DNA from: Myxococcales bacterium
GTDB taxonomy: Bacteria > Myxococcota_C > UBA6777
Assembly (NCBI GenBank): GCA_027005175.1
Contig: JALTMC010000862.1
Span: 1 to 9,714, forward strand
Length of the DNA stretch: 9,714 nt
Direction of reading: 5' to 3'
Shown: piece after piece, positions 1-6,063 of the stretch
Layout of the letters: every line of letters starts with the position of its first letter
How positions within the stretch are numbered: the stretch's first letter is position 1
Translations under genes and position numbers: made by a program
Notes under the pieces: model-generated
What the model was told of the DNA's origin: nothing
Database searches by the model: none
What the model saw: only the letters and a program-made list of their open reading frames with translations

Positions 1-264
1 AGCCTGTGGTGCGGGCTTGGGGGGAGCTTGTGGGGCCGGTTTGGGCGAAGCTTGTGGCTCCACAAAAGAGTACTTTTGCGGCTCCGCAACAGAGTGCTTT
101 TGTGGCTCTATGATAGGGTCCCCAAACATCTTCTGCCTGGGGACATTGAAGTGTCGTCTACGTCTTTGCGTAGGATGTCTGCTCCAGAGGGGAGAGTTTT
201 CGTAGTGAAACATGGCTTTGTCCTCCAAGTTGGGATTCCAACATTGCAGGCAAAATCTAACCAT
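1..264 (-). CDS. Partial zinc-ribbon / Pro-rich linker protein, N-terminus only
   Basis: The minus strand reads 88 codons without a stop from ATG at 264 to the window edge, so only the N-terminus is present. It begins MVRFCLQCWNPN, like the first half of a bacterial zinc ribbon (FCxxCxxxNPxxA). The second CxxC expected near residues 20-23 reads H-Y-E-N, so the ribbon is degenerate or has lost its metal. An Arg run follows (residues 34-37). Then come EPQK-type repeats (residues 53-71) and KPAPQA-type repeats to residue 88, typical of a disordered linker. A long C-terminal part presumably lies outside the window. The ATG has no clear Shine-Dalgarno; the frame stays open upstream to a TGA at 598-600, and an in-frame GTG at 294-292 is an alternative start. 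The plus-strand frame opposite is also open but gives no recognisable protein. Function is unknown. The general plan resembles the protein at 2461-6012. Confidence 0.55.
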   Translation of the reverse strand, partial: MVRFCLQCWNPNLEDKAMFHYENSPLWSRHPTQRRRRHFNVPRQKMFGDPIIEPQKHSVAEPQKYSFVEPQASPKPAPQAPPKPAPQA

Positions 265-955
265 GGTTTCACTGTTGGCAAATACACGCCTCACTTTCTC
301 TACAATCGAACATTCTTTAAGTCTGTTTCTCGGATGTCGGGCAAAACTCCTCCTCGAATCTACCGCGAAGGGGTGGAGAAGCGGATTGGAGCGACCTCCC
401 CTTTTGCTTTGACAGATGCTCCGTATTACGGTATTCTTCTCGCCGTTGGAGTAAGCTGGAATATTCGAGCAACAATGCGACCCGTTTGTAAAAACAAGTA
501 ACAAGTTTCTTCTCGGTTGGACTGTCTGAAGCTGGCTGTTTTCCTCTGCCTCATTCGCCAGAGTGAGGGGGTATGTGGAAGTAACGGGTGGGGTGTGTCA
601 AGCGGGTGAAGCATATCAACCCCCTCTTGGGCATGAGAGGCCATACGAAGAAATCTCCTTCCTGCATCTACAGGGCTTTTGCCCGGACTGAGTGGGGGAG
701 GATGTCAACCAGCCATGTGGCAGTAACTCTATCTAGGCTCACCCTCTCTTTGTGCAAGTATCCACCATCAACCTATCTGATCGTTCTATTTTGCCTCAGA
801 GCAACATGTCTGTGTTGTTGTCATAAAACGTTGTGGTAAGTCTCTACGCGAGCATGGGCCCGCCGGAAATTGTAGGTGGAGTCAGAGCTTGTGGGGAGTG
901 TGTCAATGGAAATAGTAGCTTTAGTGTATTTGTCAAGTTCAAATAGGAGAGACTT
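265..955. other. Long intergenic region, no supported gene
   Basis: This stretch lies between two divergently transcribed genes. Short open frames occur on both strands, but none gives a recognisable protein. It contains G-rich plus-strand stretches around 565-612. No tRNA, rRNA fold, riboswitch or convincing sigma-70 promoter was identified, although promoters for both flanking genes must lie here or nearby. It could hold an unrecognised small RNA or a decayed gene; the sequence alone does not decide this. Confidence 0.5.
945..950 (+). promoter_or_regulatory. Ribosome binding site fixing a GTG start
   Basis: AGGAGA lies five bases before the GTG at 956. No ATG in this frame is similarly placed, so this site supports GTG as the start of the TraB-family gene. 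Confidence 0.7.
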
Positions 956-2263
956 GTGTCTCAATCATCGAAAGTATCCCCCTCTACAGAAGTCGAAGCT
1001 GCTGTGCTTGCCGCAGCTGATACAGAACAAGCACCACAAGAGAGAGTTGAAGTTGCAGCGATGGAATCTTCTGGAACAGAGCAATCATCTCCTTTGGAGT
1101 TTTCAGAGAATGTCACGATCTTGGAGGATGGAGAGAAGACGTATTATATTGTGGGTACGGCACATATCTCGCAGAAAAGTGTGGAGGAAGTTCAGGATGT
1201 GATCGACGCGGTTCAACCAGACACTGTTTGTATTGAACTCTGTGAGACCCGATACAAGGCTATTACGGATGAAGAAGTCTGGAAAAAACTGGATGTGTTT
1301 TCCGTGATCAAGCAAGGCAAAGTGCTCTACCTACTGGCGCATCTCGCTCTTAGCTCAATGCAGCGACGAATGGGAGAGAAGCTGGGAGTTAAGCCTGGTG
1401 CAGAGATGGTGGCTGCGATCGAGAAGGCCAAGGAACACAATGCCGAGCTAGTGTTGGCCGATCGCGACGTCCAAATCACCCTCAAGCGAACCTGGAGGAG
1501 TCTATCCTTCCGAGACAAAATCTCTGTTCTCGGTGGCCTTGTGGGAAGTCTCTTTATGGGTGAAGATATTAGCGAAGCAGACATTGAGAAGATCAAGAAA
1601 AAAGGCGAACTCTCTGACATGATGGAGAAATTTGCAGAAGCATTGCCTTCTGTAAAGATACCTCTTATTGATGAGCGTGACTCCTATTTGATCTCCTGTA
1701 TTCAAGAAGCACCGGGCCATACCATTGTGGCTGTTGTGGGAGCAGGTCATGTGGCAGGCATGACCAAAAAATTTGGAACCGCCATTGATCGTGATGAACT
1801 CAATGTCATGCCACCCAAAGGTCGCTTGGGCTCGATCGTAAAGTGGTTTGTACCCATGCTTGTTCTGGCCGCGTTCTATGTGGGATACCGACAAAATGCC
1901 GACCGCAACCTCTGGGATATGATTGCTACTTGGATTATCCCAAACGCCATCATGTGTGCGTTACTCACGCTTATCGCAGGAGGCAAGTTGGTCTCTGCTG
2001 CCGTTGGGTTTGTCGCCTCTCCCATCACTTCTCTCAACCCCACCATTGGAGCCGGGATGGCTGTCGGCTTAACCGAAGCCTGGCTGCGAAAGCCCACTGT
2101 GGAAGACTGTGAACGAATTCCCAAGGACGTCAAAAACTTTAAAGGTGTCTACAAAAATCCCTTCACCCGCGTTTTACTTGTAGCATTTATGTCCAATGTT
2201 GGCTCCGCACTCGGCGCATGGGCTGCTCTTGTCTGGCTTTGGATGCAAAACTTCTTCGCATAG
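956..2263 (+). CDS. TraB/PrgY-family (TraB/GumN superfamily) membrane protein
   Basis: This 435-residue protein matches the TraB/PrgY family, named after the enterococcal pheromone-shutdown protein and related to the TIKI/GumN metalloprotease-like fold. Visible family motifs are GTAH (67-70) with the following Ser, ELC (94-96), ADRD (168-171), DERD (239-242) and VVGAGHV (260-266). The conserved Glu and His residues are the putative metal or catalytic residues of the superfamily. The C-terminal third has membrane segments at about 297-310, 324-342, 344-372 and 405-429, in line with other TraB proteins. The first 50 or so residues are an acidic, Ser/Glu/Ala-rich extension, probably disordered. 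GTG at 956 is chosen because AGGAGA precedes it at good spacing. The gene stands alone: the next gene begins 197 bases downstream. The bacterial substrate is not established. Pheromone degradation should not be assumed here. Family assignment is secure; function is not. Confidence 0.92.
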   Translation: MSQSSKVSPSTEVEAAVLAAADTEQAPQERVEVAAMESSGTEQSSPLEFSENVTILEDGEKTYYIVGTAHISQKSVEEVQDVIDAVQPDTVCIELCETRYKAITDEEVWKKLDVFSVIKQGKVLYLLAHLALSSMQRRMGEKLGVKPGAEMVAAIEKAKEHNAELVLADRDVQITLKRTWRSLSFRDKISVLGGLVGSLFMGEDISEADIEKIKKKGELSDMMEKFAEALPSVKIPLIDERDSYLISCIQEAPGHTIVAVVGAGHVAGMTKKFGTAIDRDELNVMPPKGRLGSIVKWFVPMLVLAAFYVGYRQNADRNLWDMIATWIIPNAIMCALLTLIAGGKLVSAAVGFVASPITSLNPTIGAGMAVGLTEAWLRKPTVEDCERIPKDVKNFKGVYKNPFTRVLLVAFMSNVGSALGAWAALVWLWMQNFFA

Positions 2264-2403
2264 CGTCTATGCCTGTAAAGCCTCTTTTTCCTCCTGAACC
2301 TCCTTTTTTTCGTTGCGAAAAACCATGGATTGCTACGTTGTCTTTCGGCTACCCGTTTGCGATCTGAGAACGCCTGATCTATGATAGAAAGAACCAAGCA
2401 AAG

Positions 2404-2409
2404 TATAAT
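2404..2409 (+). promoter_or_regulatory. Candidate -10 box for the 1183-residue protein gene
   Basis: A perfect TATAAT lies 51 bases before the ATG at 2461, which would give a leader of roughly 45 bases. No good -35 hexamer is found 16-18 bases upstream, so either an activator is needed or the match is chance. This is the best promoter candidate in the 197-base gap, and it suggests transcription independent of the TraB gene. Confidence 0.35.
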
Positions 2410-2460
2410 GCCTTTAGACCTTTATCCCACACATGTCTGGGACTCAACGGAGAGGGGCTG

Positions 2461-5400
2461 ATGCCAAAATTTGAATTTGAATGTGAAAATTGCTTTATGC
2501 CAATTGTCACGACAAAGGATGTTCCTGAGATGGAGTGCCCTTTCTGTGGTGCAAATGTAAAGCGGCCCTCAGACTCTGGATCGGAAGTCTCTGCCACCAC
2601 AACAGATAGTCAGGACCAGGACAGCACTGCAACTTCTCATTCGGTGGAAGACGAGCAATCAGATGCTTCGCCGCCAGAGCAAAAAATAGCATTGAAATCA
2701 AAAATGGAAGAAGACTCTTCTGCTGAAAAGAAGCAGGAATCAAAGCCTGACGAAGCTGTAGAGCCAAAGCCTGACGAAGCTGTAGAGCCAAAGCCCGACG
2801 AAGCGATAGAGTCAAAGCCCGACGAAGCGATAGAGTCAAAGCCTGACGAAGCAGTGGACAAAAAAAGAAACCCAGAGAAATTAAAGGATGAGGTAGCAAA
2901 GGCAAACGTAGAGGTTAAGGCAAACCTTGAAAGTAAAGATTCCAAGACCTCCGAAACAAAGGAAAAACCGGAAGTGAAGGCCGAACCGGAAGTGAAGGCC
3001 GAATCGGAAGTAAAGGAAGAACCGGAAGCGAAGGCCGAGTCGGAAGCAAAGGCCGAGTTGGAAGTGAAGGTAGAGTCGGAAGATAAGGCCGAACCGGAAG
3101 TGAAGGTAGAATCGGAAGCGAAGGCCGAATCGGAAGCCAAGGTAGAGCCGGAAGTGAAGGCCGAATCGGAAGTAAAGGCCGAATCGGAAGTAAAGGTAGA
3201 GCCGGAAGATAAGGTCGAGCCAGAAGCGAAGGCCGAATCAGCGAAGAAGTCTCTCTTAGAGGGGAAGGGTGATTCTGGTCGTAGTGAGGTTTTGGAGAGT
3301 AGGGAGGGCCTGGGTGTTGCTTCAGGGAATTCTTCCAAAGTTCAAGACTCTTTTGGTGGGAAAAAGAGCAAAGCTGTGTTGGAGTCCCAATCAACGTTGA
3401 TGGATTCGGTGGAAGAAGAGTCCAAGAGCAAAGCCAAAGGGGGTAAGGCAGGAGCCTCTTCCAAAAAGAGAAAATCCAGGAAAAGTCCCAAAAGGCCTTC
3501 ACGTTCCAACAAGAAAGTAAAGTCTGTGAAAAAAGAGGAAGCTGTTGTTGAGCCGACGTTGACGAAATCTCCTCCTGTCCTGGTTGAGATGAAGACTGTC
3601 CCCGCAGCCAACGAGGTTTCTATGGAGGCACCTGCAACAGAGCCCGGCGTAAGTGTTGAGGCTCGTGAGCGCAGCAGCATCTCTGCATCACCTTCGGAGC
3701 CAGAGCCTGCGGATAGCAGCGAGCGTACAAGTGTGTCAGCAGCACCAACGAAGCCTCCTGTCTCTTCGGGGCAAGACAGTGGGCGTGAGGTTGAGCCTCA
3801 TCCGTTGAAGACGCGAGAGACCAGAAAATCGGAGCCATTGTTGGAGTCTTCCAAGGCATTGCCCCGATCCGAGGCTACTTCGAGTTCTTCTCGGGTTGCT
3901 GTGCAGAAAACGGTTCCGGCAGAGCATCCCGTTGCCGCTTCATCCCAACATCAACTCTCAGAGGCTGCGGAAATAGCGATGTCTTCGTCGTTGCAGTCCC
4001 TTCCTTCATCTCCGTCTATACCATCACCTTCATCTGCATCATCGACACCAACTGCTCTGAGTGAGCAGCCCCACCAGCCCACTCCATCAGGTCAAGCGAT
4101 AGAGTCAGTACAATCGTTTTCATCGATACCAACTTCTTCGGTTGGGCAGTCGGGTTCGTTCTCTCAGCCGACTCAGGCCACTCCAACTGTGCAATCTTCT
4201 CCGTCTCTTCCATTGGCTCCTCCTTCTCCATTGGCCCCGTCTGGTCAGGCATTTCCGACAGGCTCGTTTTCAGGGATGGGTCAGCAAGCACTTTCAGGAA
4301 CGGGAAATTATCCTTCTTTGGGTGCGGCTCCTCCACAACCAACAGGGAATTTTCCTGGGTTTCATGCGGCAGGTGTGCCGCAATCAGGTGTGCATCCGGG
4401 GATGGGCTCTGGAGTTCACCCTGCGCTGCAGTCGGGAATGTCTCCCACATTTCCAACAGGTTCTCATCCTGCATTACAAGCACCATTTCAGCCGGCATTG
4501 CCAACCTATATGCCTCCCGGTACAGGGGCACCTTCACAATCAGGGATGTTTCCTGCGATACAGCAGCAAGCTATGACATACCAGGGGCCGTCTTCTCCGT
4601 CGATGACAGGTGTTGCCGTGCCGACGCAAGTGCAGGCTCAGGCTTCCGCTCCTGATTCAGCAAAGACAGTAGGACCACCGCTTGATACAACTCCTGCTGA
4701 GTCATTCAATATCATGACAAATGACAGACTGGGTGGATTGGATGATCTTCCTGCACCGCAGCCGAACTGGTTGATGCTTGCGATGTTGGTGGCGATCTTT
4801 GCCGGGGCTTTTGGGGCAGGTTTTCTTGTTCTGACAAACTCTCTCCTTACTCGTGGGCAATGCAAGGCACAAGAGCCGAAGTTGAGCATGGATGATAAGG
4901 GCAACCAGCGTAAAGATGGGGTTGAACAGCGATGTTGGTCGGATGGAAGCCGACGGACTCAAGGCACATGGAGAAAGGGAAAGCAGGATGGGATCTGGAA
5001 GGTTTGGTATGACAACGGTTATCAGAAGGCCGAATATACCTTTCGAGGTGGTGTGAAAAACGGCGTTCATACCTTCTGGTATCGAGATGGAATGAAGTCA
5101 CTTCAGAGTTCGTGGAGAGGCGGTAAATTACATGGTTCTCGACTGGAGTGGTTTGAGAATGGCAATCGCAAATCGATTAGCCAATGGCTTCATGGACAGG
5201 CCGATGGGACGATGTTTCAATGGTATGCCAATAAGCAAAAGCGAACAACAGTTAATTATGTGCAAGGGAAGCGGAGTGGCAAGACGCAAACTTGGCATAG
5301 CAATGGGAACAAGGCATCGAAAGGAACCTACTTTCAAGGTCGTCGATGTGGATTGTGGGAGTGGTGGAGCCCTTCGGGGAGCCTGTTGCGCCGACAACGA

Positions 5401-6012
5401 TTTGTTCCTTGTGGCTCCTCTTCTCGTCGGATCTCTACATTGCCTTATGGAGAGACCTTGCCTGTTCAACTCTTGGGGCGGTGGCGAAGCTCTGGTAAAG
5501 GCCGCTATCTGGTCGTGACAGGTAAGTTCAAAAATAACACGACCAACCAGCCTTTTCAGTCTGTTGCCTGGCGCTCAGAGTTACTCATCGTGTTGAAAAA
5601 TGGTCGGCAGATTCGACGTGTTGCAAACAACAAATCGTTACTTTCTGCTGTAGCATATACAACTCCTGTTGCACCACAAGCTGTCGATCGAATCCTGTTA
5701 AGTGGTGCTCGAAAAGAAAGTCACTTAAAAGTGCTTCAGGCGGAAGTTTCTGCGAGCAAAAGGATCTACCTTCGCTTGTGGTCTCATGCTGTGACTCCGG
5801 AAGGAACGGTGTTTTCGCAACTGTTTTTTCAGGGGACCTTGCCTTCTCCTGCAAGAGCGAAGCGGTTTAACTTACTGGCAAGCCGAGCGCGGCCCATGAA
5901 CATACCGCTGCCTCGCAGTCTTACACCTGTGGTTTTACGTCCAACACCATCAGCGCGTCCCCAGCCGCGCTTTCGAAGTGATGTTCCTCCCCCGCCGCCG
6001 CCTCTTCCATAA
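2461..6012 (+). CDS. Zinc-ribbon, single-pass membrane protein with seven YwqK/MORN_2-type repeats
   Basis: The 1183-residue product has no single known homologue that I recognise, but its parts are clear. Residues 8-29 form a zinc ribbon (C8xxC11, C26xxC29). Residues 95-134 are five 8-residue KPDEA repeats. Residues 168-257 are fifteen 6-residue Glu/Lys repeats. About 321-360 is a basic patch (SKKRKSRKSPKRPSR). About 380-760 is disordered and rich in Ser, Pro, Gly and Gln. About 770-791 is one membrane helix. Residues 820-987 are seven 24-residue repeats with an aromatic-rich W/Y-x2-G core, of the kind annotated as YwqK antitoxin or MORN_2. Residues 996 to about 1130 look beta-rich. The end is PPPPPPLP. 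The only cysteines are four in the ribbon and four after the helix (801, 825, 963, 984). That fits a cytoplasmic N-terminus and an oxidising periplasmic C-terminus, although flanking charge does not clearly support it. GGAG at 2449-2452, eight bases before the ATG, supports the start. A scaffold or envelope-sensing role is only a guess. Confidence 0.88.
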   Translation: MPKFEFECENCFMPIVTTKDVPEMECPFCGANVKRPSDSGSEVSATTTDSQDQDSTATSHSVEDEQSDASPPEQKIALKSKMEEDSSAEKKQESKPDEAVEPKPDEAVEPKPDEAIESKPDEAIESKPDEAVDKKRNPEKLKDEVAKANVEVKANLESKDSKTSETKEKPEVKAEPEVKAESEVKEEPEAKAESEAKAELEVKVESEDKAEPEVKVESEAKAESEAKVEPEVKAESEVKAESEVKVEPEDKVEPEAKAESAKKSLLEGKGDSGRSEVLESREGLGVASGNSSKVQDSFGGKKSKAVLESQSTLMDSVEEESKSKAKGGKAGASSKKRKSRKSPKRPSRSNKKVKSVKKEEAVVEPTLTKSPPVLVEMKTVPAANEVSMEAPATEPGVSVEARERSSISASPSEPEPADSSERTSVSAAPTKPPVSSGQDSGREVEPHPLKTRETRKSEPLLESSKALPRSEATSSSSRVAVQKTVPAEHPVAASSQHQLSEAAEIAMSSSLQSLPSSPSIPSPSSASSTPTALSEQPHQPTPSGQAIESVQSFSSIPTSSVGQSGSFSQPTQATPTVQSSPSLPLAPPSPLAPSGQAFPTGSFSGMGQQALSGTGNYPSLGAAPPQPTGNFPGFHAAGVPQSGVHPGMGSGVHPALQSGMSPTFPTGSHPALQAPFQPALPTYMPPGTGAPSQSGMFPAIQQQAMTYQGPSSPSMTGVAVPTQVQAQASAPDSAKTVGPPLDTTPAESFNIMTNDRLGGLDDLPAPQPNWLMLAMLVAIFAGAFGAGFLVLTNSLLTRGQCKAQEPKLSMDDKGNQRKDGVEQRCWSDGSRRTQGTWRKGKQDGIWKVWYDNGYQKAEYTFRGGVKNGVHTFWYRDGMKSLQSSWRGGKLHGSRLEWFENGNRKSISQWLHGQADGTMFQWYANKQKRTTVNYVQGKRSGKTQTWHSNGNKASKGTYFQGRRCGLWEWWSPSGSLLRRQRFVPCGSSSRRISTLPYGETLPVQLLGRWRSSGKGRYLVVTGKFKNNTTNQPFQSVAWRSELLIVLKNGRQIRRVANNKSLLSAVAYTTPVAPQAVDRILLSGARKESHLKVLQAEVSASKRIYLRLWSHAVTPEGTVFSQLFFQGTLPSPARAKRFNLLASRARPMNIPLPRSLTPVVLRPTPSARPQPRFRSDVPPPPPPLP
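2743..2862 (+). repeat. 24-bp tandem repeat coding five KPDEA octapeptides
   Basis: Five consecutive 8-residue units begin KPDEA and continue V/I-E/D-P/S/K (codons 95-134). Units 1 and 2 differ from units 3 and 4 mainly at the last three residues, which suggests pairwise duplication. Each unit is 24 bases, so copy changes keep the frame. Confidence 0.9.
2962..3231 (+). repeat. 18-bp tandem repeat coding about fifteen Glu/Lys hexapeptides
   Basis: Codons 168-257 form about fifteen units of the form A/V/E-E-P/S/L-E-V/A/D-K, with a degenerate unit (AESAKK) after them. The segment is a near-neutral mix of Glu and Lys with Pro in several units, recalling TonB-like EP/KP spacers. It is likely an extended, disordered or partly helical spacer. 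The opposite strand is open across it, but this follows from the repeat's composition. Confidence 0.9.
4918..5421 (+). repeat. Seven 24-residue YwqK/MORN_2-type repeats
   Basis: Codons 820-987 divide into seven blocks of exactly 24 residues with no gaps. Each starts with Gly, has Trp at block position 6 (in all seven), usually Tyr or Phe at position 7, Gly at position 10 in six of seven (Lys in block 5), an aromatic at position 18 and Gly at position 21 in most blocks. Examples of block cores are WYDNG, WYRDG, WFENG and WHSNG. MORN_2-type repeats normally form a beta-hairpin solenoid, so this is probably a compact rod just after the membrane helix. Confidence 0.8.
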
Positions 6013-6020
6013 GGCCAAGG

Positions 6021-6053
6021 AACAATATGCAAACATTGTTGGAGCAACGCTCC
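6021..6053. terminator. Possible bidirectional terminator between convergent genes
   Basis: The 51-base gap between the convergent stop codons holds two inverted repeats: AACAAT (6021-6026) with ATTGTT (6035-6040), and GGAGC (6041-6045) with GCTCC (6049-6053) around a three-base loop. Neither is followed by a long T run, so this is a weak call based mainly on location and symmetry. Confidence 0.35.
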
Positions 6054-6063
6054 TAAAACATGA

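Noticed and set aside
28-501. 157-residue plus-strand frame
   Set aside because: It is the exact mirror phase of the minus-strand zinc-ribbon frame. Its sequence is Leu/Arg-rich, starts with TTG and matches nothing known; the minus strand gives a recognisable FCxxC ribbon and Pro-rich linker.
426-644. 72-residue minus-strand frame with AAGGAG upstream
   Set aside because: The binding site is plausible, but the His/Pro/Arg-rich product matches nothing and it overlaps other open frames. Kept only as a possibility in the findings.
2306-2322. Palindrome of T-rich arm, CGTTGCG centre and A-rich arm after the TraB-family gene
   Set aside because: The stem is almost all A-T with a three-base loop and no T run follows on the plus strand, so it does not look like an intrinsic terminator.
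2637-3338. 233-residue minus-strand frame rich in Ser, Phe and Thr repeats, and another at 2915-3502
   Set aside because: They mirror the 18-bp Glu/Lys repeat of the plus-strand gene. Their periodicity is a by-product of that repeat, and the plus-strand gene has a binding site, domains and a membrane helix.
4918-5421. YwqK array as a genuine antitoxin of a toxin-antitoxin pair
   Set aside because: No small toxin gene lies next to it, and the repeats are part of a large membrane-anchored protein.
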